Assembly (NCBI RefSeq): GCF_900103445.1
Contig: NZ_FNHS01000015.1
Location: forward strand, 62,001-126,000
Source: Methylobacterium phyllostachyos
Lineage (GTDB): Bacteria > Pseudomonadota > Alphaproteobacteria > Rhizobiales > Beijerinckiaceae
Reading direction: 5' to 3'
DNA: 64,000 bases
Shown here: piece by piece, positions 24,084 to 34,748 of the stretch
Position numbering within the stretch: the stretch's first letter is position 1
Layout: every line of letters begins with the position of its first letter
Notes under the pieces: generated by a model
Seen by the model: only the letters and a program-made list of their open reading frames with translations
Databases searched by the model: none
Told to the model about the DNA's origin: nothing
Position numbers and translations under genes: made by a program

Positions 24084-26774
24084 CTAACGTCCGGCCGGTG
24101 ATCCGCCCGCCAGCGGCAACTGCACCTTCATCAAGCCCGGATCCTCCGGATCGCGCCCCTGCGTGAAGCCGAGGCGCCGACAGACCGCCAGCATCGGCCG
24201 GTTCTCGGCCAGCACCGAACCCTCGACCCGGCCGATCCCCTCGGAGCGCGCCCAGTCGATCATCAGGCGCATCAGCGCGAAGGCGAGCCCGGTGCCCCGG
24301 ACGTCGCGCCCCACCGCGATCGCGTATTCGCCGCTCTCATGGTTGGCGTCGGCGTGGAGCCGCACGGCGCCGAGCATGCGCTCGCCGCCGCCCACGTCCA
24401 CCTCGGTGGCCACGAACGCGATGGCGCGGGCGTAGTCGAGCTGGGTCAGGCGCGCCAGGAAGGTATGGCTGAAGGCACGCACCGGCCCGAAGAAGCGCAG
24501 CCGCAGATCCTCCGGGTCGAGCCCCTGGAAGAAGCTGAGAAACAGCCCCTCATCCTCCGGGCGCACGGGCCGCACCCGGATCGTGCGGTCCTTGAGGTTG
24601 AGGGTCCGGACCCATTCCGCCGGATAGGGCCGGATCGCGAAGCGCGGATGGCCGCGCCCGTGCCCCCCGCGCTCCGAGCGGCCGATCCGCACCCGGGCGT
24701 CGAGGGCGAGCACGCCGGTCTCGTCGGCCAGCAGAGGGTTGATGTCGAGTTCGCGGACCTGCGGCAGGTCCGCGGCGAGCTGGGACAGTTTCACCAGCGT
24801 CAACGCGATGGCCGACAGATCGGCGGCGGGCACGTCCCGGTAGCCTTCGAGGCGCCGGGCGACCCGGGTCCGGCCGATCAGGTCGCGGGCGAGGATCAGG
24901 TCGAGGGGCGGCAGGCCGAGCGCCCGGTCGTCAATCACCTCGACCGCCGTGCCGCCCCGGCCGAACACCACCACCGGGCCGAAGACGGGATCCTCGGCAA
25001 GACCCGCGATGAGTTCCCGGCGCTGGCCCCGGCGCACCATCGGCTGCACCGCAAAGCCGGTGACGCGGGCATCCGGCCGCTCGCGCCGCGCCCGGCTGAG
25101 GATGCTGCGCGCCGCCTCGCGGACATCGGCCTCGCTGGTGAGGTCGAGATGGACCCCGCCGATATCCGATTTGTGCACGATGTCGGGGGAGACGACCTTC
25201 AGCGCCACCGCGCCGCCCGCCGCGATGATCGGCCAGGCAGCCGCGGCCGCGGCGTCCTTATCGGGGGCGAGCGTGATCGGCACGGTCGGGATCCCGTAGG
25301 CCTCGAGCAGGCCGTTCACCGCGATCGGATCGAGCCACGACGCCCCGTGGCGCAGGGCCCCCGCGATGATCGAGCGGGCGCGGGCCGTGTCGGGGGAGAA
25401 GTCGCGCGGCAGCGAGTCCGGCGTGCGCATCAGGTCGTCCTGCGCCTCGCGGTAGCGCACGAGGTGCAAAAACCCTTCGATCGCCTCGGAATCGGTGGCG
25501 AAATGCGGCAGGCTGGCCCGGGCGAAGGCCTCCCGCGCCGCCTCGGCATCCCCGAGGGAGACCGCGAAGAGCGGCTTCTTGCGCGTCTGGCCGGCGCGGA
25601 CGCGCTTGACCGTATCGGCGATGGCGTTGGCAACTTCGCCCGCATCGGAGCGGACCGTGGGGACATGGATCGCCAGCACGGCGTCGCTCACGCGGTCCGT
25701 GAGGATCGGCTCCAGGGCGGCCGCGAAGGCCGGGCCCGCCGCGTCGATGCCGAGATCGAGGGGATTGCCGGCCGGGCGCCCTTCCGCCTCGGCGGCTTCG
25801 GCCATGGTGCCGGCGCGCTCGATCAACCGGTCGGCCGCCAACAAACCGATGCCGCGGCCGTTCGACAGGATCGCGAGCCGGTCGCCGGGGAACGGGCGCT
25901 GGCGCCCCAGGGTCTCGACGGCGGAAAACATCTCGTCGAGATCCTGCACGGCCAGCAGGCCGGCCCGCCGGAAGGCCGCGGCGTAGACCGCATCGGGCCG
26001 GGCCAGCGCTCCCGTATGGGTCTCGGCCGCGCGGGTGTCGGGCCGGTGCCGGCCGGCGCGGAGGACCACCACGGGCTTGGCGCGGGCCGCCGCGCGGGCC
26101 GCCGACATGAACCGCCGGGCATCCGCAACCCGGTCCAGGCAGAGCAGGATCGCGCGGGTGCGGTAATCGGTGGCGAAATAGTCGAGGCCGTCGGCCACGC
26201 CGATATCGAGCACGCTGCCGAGCGATAGAACCGCCGAGAAGCCCGTCCCGTGGCGGGCGCCCCACTCGACGATGGCGGCCGCGACCGTGCCCGATTGTGA
26301 GACGAGGGCAATGTCGCCGGCGGCCGGCGCGTGGGCGAACAGGCTGGCATTGAGCTTGGCCCCCGGGACGGCCAGGCCGGCGCTGTCGGGTCCGAGCAGA
26401 CGCAGGCCGTGCGCCCGGGCGATGCGGTGCGCGGTCGGCCCCGGATCGTCCGGCCCGGAGCCGAGCCGAGCGGTCAGGATCACGGCCGCCCCTGCGCCGG
26501 CCGCAGCCGCCTGCGCGACCACCTCGGGCACCCGCGGCGGCGGCACCGCGATCAGGACGAGGTCGGGAATCGTGGGCAGATCCGCGATCTGCGGGACGCA
26601 GGGCAGGCCGTCCACGATCGCGTGATCGGGCTGTACCGCGAGGATCGCGCCGGGGAAGCCCGCGGCCCGTAGCCCGTCCAGCACGCTGCGCGCCACCGAG
26701 CCCTCGCGCGCCACGGACCCGACCAGGGCGATCGCGCGGGGCGCCAGCAGCTTGTCGAACCGGTAGGTGCTCAC
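24084..26774 (-). CDS. Acyl-CoA synthetase (ADP-forming) domains fused to GNAT acetyltransferase
   Basis: The 896-residue protein joins a CoA-binding domain (FDKLLAPRAIALVGSVAREG), a succinyl-CoA-ligase-like domain (VSQSGTVAAAIVEWGARHG), an ATP-grasp-type domain (VALKVVSPDIVHKSDIGGVHL) and a C-terminal GNAT acetyltransferase (GTGLAFALMRLMIDWARSEG). This layout matches Pat/YfiQ-like protein lysine acetyltransferases, in which the synthetase part is inactive and controls acetylation of targets such as acetyl-CoA synthetase. The His in the phosphohistidine-type loop should be examined to separate enzyme from regulator. The GTG at 26774 begins VSTYRFDKLLAPR; an ATG at 26822 is an alternative start. 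It is monocistronic. Confidence 0.88.
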   Translation of the reverse strand: MSTYRFDKLLAPRAIALVGSVAREGSVARSVLDGLRAAGFPGAILAVQPDHAIVDGLPCVPQIADLPTIPDLVLIAVPPPRVPEVVAQAAAAGAGAAVILTARLGSGPDDPGPTAHRIARAHGLRLLGPDSAGLAVPGAKLNASLFAHAPAAGDIALVSQSGTVAAAIVEWGARHGTGFSAVLSLGSVLDIGVADGLDYFATDYRTRAILLCLDRVADARRFMSAARAAARAKPVVVLRAGRHRPDTRAAETHTGALARPDAVYAAAFRRAGLLAVQDLDEMFSAVETLGRQRPFPGDRLAILSNGRGIGLLAADRLIERAGTMAEAAEAEGRPAGNPLDLGIDAAGPAFAAALEPILTDRVSDAVLAIHVPTVRSDAGEVANAIADTVKRVRAGQTRKKPLFAVSLGDAEAAREAFARASLPHFATDSEAIEGFLHLVRYREAQDDLMRTPDSLPRDFSPDTARARSIIAGALRHGASWLDPIAVNGLLEAYGIPTVPITLAPDKDAAAAAAWPIIAAGGAVALKVVSPDIVHKSDIGGVHLDLTSEADVREAARSILSRARRERPDARVTGFAVQPMVRRGQRRELIAGLAEDPVFGPVVVFGRGGTAVEVIDDRALGLPPLDLILARDLIGRTRVARRLEGYRDVPAADLSAIALTLVKLSQLAADLPQVRELDINPLLADETGVLALDARVRIGRSERGGHGRGHPRFAIRPYPAEWVRTLNLKDRTIRVRPVRPEDEGLFLSFFQGLDPEDLRLRFFGPVRAFSHTFLARLTQLDYARAIAFVATEVDVGGGERMLGAVRLHADANHESGEYAIAVGRDVRGTGLAFALMRLMIDWARSEGIGRVEGSVLAENRPMLAVCRRLGFTQGRDPEDPGLMKVQLPLAGGSPAGR

Positions 26775-27171
26775 GGAGTCGTCGTCACCGCATCGGATCC
26801 CGCCGGCCAGTCGTGCCGGCATGCCTGGGGTATCCCTCGCACATGTCGGGATCGAACGCGCTATCGGGCGGCCGCCATTCTACCACAGGTCCTACCACAT
26901 GGTGCGGCCGGCGGCTCGGGCAACGCTTGATCGTCCATGCGCGATCATCCGGAATCCGGAGGCCCTGCGGGCCACGAGCAGAACAAATATCCGGCGCGCT
27001 TTATCGTCTTCAAGACGGGGAGCTATGGCCATATGTAATTTGTTCTTGCCATGAAATTCCTATCACAATAGTAACTGCGCCCCAACAGCCTGTATCAGGC
27101 GACCCGGAAACAGATTCCGATCATCTTGCCGTGTGACGGCATGAGCCCGGGATCGCCAGGAGGTTCAAGGG
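26775..27171. other. Intergenic region upstream of mucR
   Basis: This 397-bp gap has no supportable gene. GC drops near 26990-27080, where a small hairpin (cgtctt-c-aagacg) and a weak promoter-like pair TTGCCA (27046-27051), 17-bp spacer, TAGTAA lie upstream of mucR. MucR/Ros proteins bind AT-rich sites and commonly repress their own gene, so this AT-rich stretch is a plausible operator. AGGAGG eight bases before the mucR ATG is the ribosome-binding site. Confidence 0.4.
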
Positions 27172-27585
27172 ATGGATTCGATGGTCGAAGGGCAACCGGA
27201 CTTTCTCACGCTCTCGGTCGACATCGTGTCGGCCTTCGTGAGCAACAACCCGGTCCCGCCACCGGAGCTGCCCGGGTTGATCGTCAAGGTTCACGCGATC
27301 CTGCACGAGCTCAGCCAGTCCACTCCTGCACCGGCCGAGGAACTGCGGCCTGCCGTGTCGGTCCGGCGCTCGGTCCAGCCCGATTTCATCGTCTGCCTGG
27401 AGGACGGGAAGAAGTTCAAATCCCTCAAGCGGCACCTGCGCACGCACTACAACCTGACCCCGGACGAGTACCGGCAGAAATGGGGCCTGCCTGCCGATTA
27501 TCCGATGGTGGCGCCGAACTACGCCGCGGCCCGGTCGAGCCTCGCCAAGAGCATGGGCCTCGGCCACCAGCGTCGGAAGGGCTGA
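27172..27585 (+). CDS. mucR: MucR/Ros-family zinc-finger transcriptional regulator
   Basis: The 137-residue protein has the MucR N-terminus (LTLSVDIVSAFVSNNPVPP, oligomerisation part), a variable linker, and the DNA-binding finger FIVCLEDGKKFKSLKRHL followed by RTHYNLTPDEYRQKWGLP. The zinc site reads Cys-x2-Asp with two His rather than Cys-x2-Cys, as in Brucella MucR and its relatives. In rhizobia and Brucella, MucR controls exopolysaccharide, motility and cell-cycle-linked genes by binding AT-rich DNA. The start ATG is set by AGGAGG eight bases before it. It is monocistronic. Confidence 0.94.
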   Translation: MDSMVEGQPDFLTLSVDIVSAFVSNNPVPPPELPGLIVKVHAILHELSQSTPAPAEELRPAVSVRRSVQPDFIVCLEDGKKFKSLKRHLRTHYNLTPDEYRQKWGLPADYPMVAPNYAAARSSLAKSMGLGHQRRKG

Positions 27586-27680
27586 GGACGCCCCCGCGTC
27601 CACAGGTTTCCGACGGCTCTTAGGCATCGGGCAAGGGAGGCTTGCGAGGGTCTTGGGCCCGTCCGCGCCCTAGAGACCCG

Positions 27681-28430
27681 ATGCCAGGCAAGCCCAATCC
27701 CGTCGCCCGCCTGTTCTGGACGGCCGTGATCGGCGGCCCGTTCGCGCTCTGGTATGGCGCCCCGGCCCTGGCGGCCACGGGGTTCGCGCTGCTGTGCGTG
27801 TGGCTGCGCCATCTCGGCCGGCCCCGCCGGTTCCGCGCCCGGGTGCGCCGCATCGCCCGGGCGCATGGCGAGACGCTGGCCCTGCGCCGCCGGCAGGAAA
27901 GCTTTCGCGACGCCTACGGCAACTGGATCGAGGACGGCTGGCTGCGCGAGCGCGACTACTTCCTCGACCGGACGGTGCTGCCGCAGATCGGCCCGCGCTA
28001 CACCGATCTCGCCGTCACGGAGCGGGACCGGATGCGGGCGATCGTCGAGGCCGAGGCGGCCTCCATCGACCTGCCCGAGGAGGAGGACGCCCCGGAGGAC
28101 GGCATCGACTACGAGCGCTACTGCGCCGAGCGCCTCACCCGGGCGGGATGGCGGGCGCACCGGACGCCGGCGAGCGGCGACCAGGGCGCCGACATCGTGG
28201 CGGACCGCGACGGAATGCGCCTCGTCGTCCAGTGCAAGCGCCTGAGCAAGCCCGTCGGCAATGCCGCGGTGCAGGAGGCGGCCGCGGCCCAGCGCTACTG
28301 GTCAGGCGACCGCGCCGCGGTGGTCTCGAATGCCGGCTTCACGCCAGCGGCCCGGCGCCTCGCGGCGGCGACCGGCGTGCTCCTGCTGCATCACGACGGG
28401 CTCGAGGCCCTGGACCTCGCGCAGGTGTGA
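27681..28430 (+). CDS. Membrane-anchored Mrr-like restriction endonuclease-fold protein
   Basis: The 249-residue protein has two N-terminal hydrophobic stretches (LFWTAVIGGPFALW and ALAATGFALLCVWL), a charged linker, and a C-terminal Mrr_cat domain. GYERYC-type entry (DYERYCAERL) leads to SGDQGADIVADRDGMRLVV and QCKRLSKPVGNAAVQE, giving the PD-(D/E)xK residues Asp ... Gln-x-Lys. AVVSNAGFTPAARRLA completes the domain. Membrane-tethered Mrr proteins of this kind are sometimes called restriction-system proteins, but no methylase gene is adjacent. Defence against modified or incoming DNA is an inference. It starts 95 bp after mucR. Confidence 0.86.
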   Translation: MPGKPNPVARLFWTAVIGGPFALWYGAPALAATGFALLCVWLRHLGRPRRFRARVRRIARAHGETLALRRRQESFRDAYGNWIEDGWLRERDYFLDRTVLPQIGPRYTDLAVTERDRMRAIVEAEAASIDLPEEEDAPEDGIDYERYCAERLTRAGWRAHRTPASGDQGADIVADRDGMRLVVQCKRLSKPVGNAAVQEAAAAQRYWSGDRAAVVSNAGFTPAARRLAAATGVLLLHHDGLEALDLAQV

Positions 28431-28463
28431 TGCCGGTCCGCCGGGCGCGCCAGGGAACCGCGC

Positions 28464-28943
28464 TCAGAGCAACTTCAGCAGCGCCTCTGCCCCCGAGGCT
28501 TCGGCCTTCGAGGGCGTCTCCTCGACGTTCAGGATCTTCACGATCCCGTCCTCGACCAGCATGGAGTAGCGCTTCGAGCGGATCCCGAGGCCGAAGCCCG
28601 TGCCGTCCATCTCCAGGCCGATCGCCTTGGCGAAATCGGCGTTGCCGTCGGCCAGGAATTCCAGCCCCTCGGCGCCGCTCGCCTTCGCCCAGGCATCGAG
28701 CACGAACACGTCGTTGACGCTCGTGACCGCGATGGCGTCGATGCCGCGGCCGAGGATCTCGTCCTTGTGGGTGACGAAGCCCGGCAGGTGGTTGCGGTGG
28801 CAGCTCGGCGTGAAGGCGCCCGGGACGCCGATCAGCACCACGCGGCGGCCCTTGAACACGTCGTCGGTGGTGCGGGCGATGGGCCCCTCCGGGCCGCTCA
28901 CCCGGAACGTGGCCTGGGGCAGATGGTCGCCGACCTGGATCAT
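28464..28943 (-). CDS. Peroxiredoxin, Prx5-like
   Basis: The 159-residue protein has the peroxidatic Cys in VPGAFTPSCHRNHLPGF near residue 49. SVNDVFVLDAWAKASG, LADGNADFAKAIGLEMDG and GLGIRSKRYSMLVEDGIVK are typical of the Prx5/AhpE-type single-domain peroxiredoxins that use glutathione/glutaredoxin or thioredoxin to reduce peroxides in the cytoplasm. Only one Cys is present in the segments read, so the protein should work as a 1-Cys enzyme. The start ATG at 28943 gives MIQVGDHLPQATF; the frame reaches 29180 but the extra part is not conserved. Confidence 0.92.
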   Translation of the reverse strand: MIQVGDHLPQATFRVSGPEGPIARTTDDVFKGRRVVLIGVPGAFTPSCHRNHLPGFVTHKDEILGRGIDAIAVTSVNDVFVLDAWAKASGAEGLEFLADGNADFAKAIGLEMDGTGFGLGIRSKRYSMLVEDGIVKILNVEETPSKAEASGAEALLKLL

Positions 28944-29249
28944 CGCGGGTCCCTCGTTGCTGCGCATATGCGTTTGCGCGCCTGACCTAGCGTGGTCGGT
29001 GGGGCCTGTCGAGCAACCGGCCTCCTGACGCGTGGGATGTCCAAGAGCCAATCGGCGATCCGAGGCCGCGGCTGCGGGACTCCCGTGGAACCCGCCGTGA
29101 TCGTCGAGCCGCGCGTGCGGCCGAACCGAGTACGCCTCGAACCGGCCGGGCGATTGTGGCAGCCAGGGCGGGGCGGACAAGCTGGGCGGAAGCTTGCTGC
29201 GTCCCTATTGCCCGCTGGACAATGAGAGGGCGCGGCGTAGCATGGCGCC

Positions 29250-29942
29250 ATGGCGTCTCCTCCGCATCGCAAACCGGACCCTTCGCCTTCGGCTCCCCAG
29301 CGGGAGTCCGCCTCGTCCAAGGATTCTGGAAACGTGACCCCGCGGCGGACATCGCTCCCGGGCCCGGACTTCCTCGACGGGCAATTTCTCGTGGCGATGC
29401 CCGGGATGGCCGACGAGCGCTTCGCCCGCTCGGTGATCTATGTCTGCGCCCATTCCGCCGACGGGGCGATGGGCATCATCGTCAACAAGGCGGCCACCGA
29501 CATCAGCATGCCGGACCTGCTGGTCCAGCTCGACGTGGCCCCCGAGACGGATGCGATTCGCCTGCGCGAGCGGGTCGGGCACATGCCGGTCCTGATGGGC
29601 GGCCCCGTGGAGGGACGGCGCGGCTTCGTGCTCCACACCGATGACTTCCACATCCAGCAATCGACGCTGATCATCGATGACGGCATCTGCCTGACCGCGA
29701 CCGTCGAGATCCTGCGCGCCATCGCCAGCGGCGAGGGCCCGGCGAGCGCCGTGCTGGCACTGGGCTATGCCGGCTGGCAGGCAGGCCAGCTGGAGAGCGA
29801 GATCATGGCCAATGGCTGGCTCAACTGCCCGGCCGATCCCGAGTTGATCTTCAACACGGATCTCGACGCCAAGTACGAGCGGGCGCTCCGGGCCAACGGT
29901 ATCGACCCCGCCATGCTGTCCATGACGGCCGGGCGGGCCTGA
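29250..29942 (+). CDS. YqgE/AlgH family protein
   Basis: The 230-residue protein has a short disordered N-terminus (MASPPHRKPDPSPSAP) and then the YqgE domain: FLDGQFLVAMPGMADERFA, SVIYVCAHSADGAMGIIVNK, GGPVEGRRGFVLHT and ALGYAGWQAGQLESEI. YqgE structures exist, but the biochemical role is unsettled; AlgH of Pseudomonas affects alginate and virulence regulation. The start at 29250 may be too early; no closer ATG lies between it and the conserved domain. No operon is evident. Confidence 0.92.
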   Translation: MASPPHRKPDPSPSAPQRESASSKDSGNVTPRRTSLPGPDFLDGQFLVAMPGMADERFARSVIYVCAHSADGAMGIIVNKAATDISMPDLLVQLDVAPETDAIRLRERVGHMPVLMGGPVEGRRGFVLHTDDFHIQQSTLIIDDGICLTATVEILRAIASGEGPASAVLALGYAGWQAGQLESEIMANGWLNCPADPELIFNTDLDAKYERALRANGIDPAMLSMTAGRA

Positions 29943-29958
29943 CTGAGTCCGCCGGCCT

Positions 29959-30948
29959 TTACTCCGGAATGGCGTCGCCGCCGCCGGCTGCGTCGGGATT
30001 CAGGCCCTCCACCGCCGGCTTCGGCCGGGACCGGCGTTGGGTCACGGCCGCAGTGGGCACCGCCGTGTTGGCGCCGAGCCGGGTCGCCAGAGCGAGCGCC
30101 CGGTTCTCGCTGAAGCGCAGGTGGCAGAAGCCGTGCGTGCCCTCGCGGGCGTAACCGCGGCAGAACTGCTCCCGATCCGACGAGAAGGCCGCCTGCTCGG
30201 TCACGATCGGCCGCACGTCCTCGCGCCGGGCCCGCTGGGTCATGAGCTTGTAATTGTCGCGCACCGCCTTGTCGGCCACGCCCCGGGCCGTGTCGAACTC
30301 GCCGGCCCGCGGGACCAGGGTCGCGGGGGCCGGCCCCCACAGGCCGGTGGGGGTCGTGGTGCAATCCGCGGCCGAGAAGGTGCAGACCGGCCCTGAGCCC
30401 AGCGTCGAGACCAGGACGCCACCCTCGGTCACGTCGAGGCGAAGGGGACATTCCGCGCCGGCCGCCTCGTAGCGCGGCACCCCCTCGGGCTTGCCCTCGG
30501 AACTCAGCGTGATGGGATTGCCCCCGCCGAGCGGTACCGTGCAGGATTCCGTAGGCTGCGAGATCTTGGTTCCCGGCAGGGTGATCCGGGCCGTGGCACC
30601 ATTGCCCGACCGTTCGAGCTTCAGGGAGCCTGACATTCCGTTGAGCTGGAGATCCTGCCCGACCACACTCTCCTCCGAGGGCGCCTTGAGCACCACCGGA
30701 CGGGCCGGCACGGGCGCGGGCCGGGGCGCCTCAGGGACCGAGGGCTGGCCCGGCTCTCCGGGTGCCCCCGGCGGCGGGACCGCCGGCGCTTCGGGCAGGC
30801 CCCGCGGCGGCACCGGCGGCCGCTCGGGCTTGATGCCGAACAGGCGCTCGAAGAAGTTCTGAGCCCGCGCCGGCGGGGCGGCGAGCAGGGTGGGCGCCGC
30901 GACGGCCAGCACCAGGGCGGATAGCAGGAGGCTGCGGGTCGGGGGCAT
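29959..30948 (-). CDS. Secreted hypothetical protein with proline-rich linker
   Basis: The 329-residue protein starts MPPTRSLLLSALVLAVAAPTLL, a signal peptide ending at ARA. A 60-residue Pro/Ala/Gly-rich linker follows, then a Cys-containing domain (ESCTVPLGGGNPITL, AECPLRLDV, GPVCTFSAADC) that slightly resembles AprI/Inh protease-inhibitor domains. The C-terminal part (DNYKLMTQRARREDV, REQFCRGYAREGTHGFCHL) has a Cys pair. These similarities are weak and from memory, so no function is assigned. It is convergent with yqgE with a 16-bp gap. Confidence 0.78.
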   Translation of the reverse strand: MPPTRSLLLSALVLAVAAPTLLAAPPARAQNFFERLFGIKPERPPVPPRGLPEAPAVPPPGAPGEPGQPSVPEAPRPAPVPARPVVLKAPSEESVVGQDLQLNGMSGSLKLERSGNGATARITLPGTKISQPTESCTVPLGGGNPITLSSEGKPEGVPRYEAAGAECPLRLDVTEGGVLVSTLGSGPVCTFSAADCTTTPTGLWGPAPATLVPRAGEFDTARGVADKAVRDNYKLMTQRARREDVRPIVTEQAAFSSDREQFCRGYAREGTHGFCHLRFSENRALALATRLGANTAVPTAAVTQRRSRPKPAVEGLNPDAAGGGDAIPE

Positions 30949-31341
30949 CGGGCTCTACGGCGGGGACACGAAGTGGCGGGGCCACGTGCAACCCCTTGTC
31001 GAAGTGTTAACACGCTCTGGATGGCGCCGACGTGGCAGCGAAGCAACAAAATGCAACCGCGCCATCCGGACCATCCACAATCCGCAGAGGGATTATCCAA
31101 TTCATCGAATGCGTTAGCGCAAAAGCGCATCGTCGGCCCGGAGACGCAGGCTTCGCCTTGCGAGCCCGTGGCGGGCTTCTTATATCGCCCTCGACGCGGG
31201 ATTGCGCGCTGGGTTTCAGCCGTTCACGGCCCTTGATCCGGCCCGGGTCCCATACTCACATCACCTTCGTACACCGCCATGGGCCGAGCTGCTTCGGGGC
31301 TCGGCGGTCTGCTTGAACGCGACACAAAGAGGGATCCCACC
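30949..31341. other. Long leader and promoter region of dnaK
   Basis: The 393-bp gap between the divergent secreted-protein gene and dnaK holds no supportable ORF. A promoter candidate (31157-31185) is listed separately. No CIRCE operator (the inverted repeat bound by HrcA) is visible. AAAGAGGGAT lies just before the dnaK ATG as ribosome-binding site. Confidence 0.5.
31157..31185 (+). promoter_or_regulatory. Candidate dnaK promoter (sigma-32- or housekeeping-like)
   Basis: CTTGCGA at 31157-31163 is followed by TTATAT at 31180-31185, 16 bases between TTGCGA and the -10 box. The CTTG core plus a T/A-rich -10 resembles alphaproteobacterial heat-shock promoters but could also be a housekeeping promoter. 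The predicted leader would be about 150 nt. Confidence 0.4.
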
Positions 31342-33258
<1,917 letters not shown>

Positions 33259-33275
33259 GGGCACGCGTGGTTCGT

Positions 33276-33305
33276 GAGCGAGGCCGGAGCGATCCGGCCT
33301 CGCTC
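33276..33305 (+). terminator. Hairpin after dnaK
   Basis: gagcgaggccgg and ccggcctcgctc form a perfect 12-bp stem with loop agcgat, 17 bases past the dnaK stop. No T-run follows, so it may be an attenuating or transcript-stabilising hairpin rather than a strong terminator between dnaK and dnaJ. Confidence 0.55.
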
Positions 33306-33323
33306 GCTGTCGTGCGGAGTCAT

Positions 33324-33423
33324 GGGTTTCGAAAGGGACAAGTCCCTTTCGCGGGTGCAGGGCAGAGCTCTGTTGTCGGGCGATGCCCGACACCCACCGA
33401 AGGGCTCAGCCCTTCGGAAACCC
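33324..33423 (+). repeat. Palindromic repeat family A, copy between dnaK and dnaJ (A2)
   Basis: The 100-bp unit opens with gggtttc and closes with gaaaccc. Inside are hairpins gaaagggac-aa-gtccctttc, gtcgggc-gat-gcccgac and ccgaagggct-c-agcccttcgg; the second hairpin is weakened. The arms differ from the A1 copy but still pair. Confidence 0.85.
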
Positions 33424-33461
33424 AGTGACGCGCGGGTCGGATTGTCCGGAGACGGGGTCGG

Positions 33462-34610
33462 ATGTCGAAGCGGGACTATTACGAGATCCTGGGGGTCACC
33501 AAGACCGCCACGGAGAGCGAGCTGAAGGTCGCCTTCCGCAAGCTCGCGATGACCTATCATCCCGACCGCAATCCCGGCGACAAGGACGCCGAGATCAAGT
33601 TCAAGGAAATCAACGAGGCCTATCAGTGCCTCTCCGACGGCCAGAAGCGCGCCGCCTACGACCGGTTCGGCCATGCGGCCTTCAGCCAGGGCGGGGGCGG
33701 CCCCGGATTCGGCAACGAGTTCGGCGACTTCATGTCGGACATCTTCGACAATTTCTTCGGTGACGGCCGCGGCGCCCCGGGCGGCGCGGCGCGCGGGCGT
33801 GGCGGTGCGCCGGGCCGCGAGCGCGGGGCCGACCTGCGCTACAACCTAGAAATCACCCTCGAGGAGGCCTTCAACGGCAAGGCCGAGACCATCCGGATCC
33901 CGACCTCGGTGACCTGCGAGGCCTGTGACGGCTCGGGCGCCAAGCCGGGCTCGAAGCCCAGAACCTGCCAGACCTGCGCGGGCTACGGACGGGTGCGGGC
34001 GGCGCAGGGCTTCTTCGCCATCGAGCGGACCTGCCCGAACTGCCATGGCCGCGGCGAGATCGTGGACGATCCCTGCACCGCCTGCCAGGGCGCAGGCCGG
34101 GTCAACCGCGAGCGCACGCTGTCGATCAACGTGCCAGCCGGCGTCGATGACGGGTTGCGGATTCGCCTCTCCGGCGAGGGCGAGAGCGGGTTGCGTGGCG
34201 GCCCCCCGGGGGACCTCTACGTCTTCCTGTCGATCAAGCAGCACGAGTTCTTCCAGCGCGACGGCGCCGACCTGTTCTGCCGGGTGCCGATCTCGATGGT
34301 CACGGCGGCGCTCTCGGGCGAGATCACCGTGCCGGTGATCGACGGCACGCAGACCCAGGTGCGGATTCCCGCGGGGACGCAGACCGCCAAGCAGTTCCGC
34401 ATCAAGGGCAAGGGCATGCCGGTGCTCCGCTCGCGGGATGTCGGCGACCTCTACATCCAGGTCTTCGTCGAGACTCCGCAGAACCTGACGAAGCGCCAGC
34501 GCGAGCTGCTTCAGGAGTTCGACCAATCGGCCTCGCCGGAGAATCATCCGGAATCGGCGGGCTTCTTCTCGAAGGTGCGGGACTTCTTCGGAAGCGCCGT
34601 CCGCCCGTGA
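33462..34610 (+). CDS. dnaJ: Molecular chaperone DnaJ (Hsp40)
   Basis: DnaJ stimulates the ATPase of DnaK and delivers substrates. The 382-residue protein has a J-domain (DYYEILGV, YHPDRNPGD with the HPD motif around residue 33), a Gly/Phe-rich stretch (GGGGPGFGNEFGDFM), and four CxxCxGxG zinc repeats (CEACDGSG, CQTCAGYG, CPNCHGRG, CTACQGAG). It ends with the C-terminal substrate-binding domain. Length is normal. The start ATG at 33462 gives MSKRDYYE. It is separated from dnaK by a hairpin and a family A repeat. Confidence 0.97.
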   Translation: MSKRDYYEILGVTKTATESELKVAFRKLAMTYHPDRNPGDKDAEIKFKEINEAYQCLSDGQKRAAYDRFGHAAFSQGGGGPGFGNEFGDFMSDIFDNFFGDGRGAPGGAARGRGGAPGRERGADLRYNLEITLEEAFNGKAETIRIPTSVTCEACDGSGAKPGSKPRTCQTCAGYGRVRAAQGFFAIERTCPNCHGRGEIVDDPCTACQGAGRVNRERTLSINVPAGVDDGLRIRLSGEGESGLRGGPPGDLYVFLSIKQHEFFQRDGADLFCRVPISMVTAALSGEITVPVIDGTQTQVRIPAGTQTAKQFRIKGKGMPVLRSRDVGDLYIQVFVETPQNLTKRQRELLQEFDQSASPENHPESAGFFSKVRDFFGSAVRP

Positions 34611-34630
34611 GGCGGATCCGAAACGCCGGA

Positions 34631-34652
34631 CGGCCGGTTATGCAACCGGCCG
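34631..34652. terminator. Hairpin after dnaJ
   Basis: cggccggtt and aaccggccg form a 9-bp stem with loop atgc, 21 bases beyond the dnaJ stop. The following bases (gcgtggctt) give no T-run, so efficiency is uncertain. Confidence 0.5.
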
Positions 34653-34748
34653 GCGTGGCTTGCGTGCCCTAGGCGCCGTCTCGGCTTGACTGTAAGACAG
34701 CGCCGTCGATAGCCTTTCATTCTCATTCGGCATCAAGGAATCCAGGAC

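Noticed and set aside
31230..31262. CTTG and CCCATA boxes upstream of dnaK, as a heat-shock promoter
   Set aside because: The spacing between the two boxes is only about 13 bases from CTTG to CCCAT, shorter than accepted alphaproteobacterial heat-shock promoters. The pair at 31157-31185 fits better.
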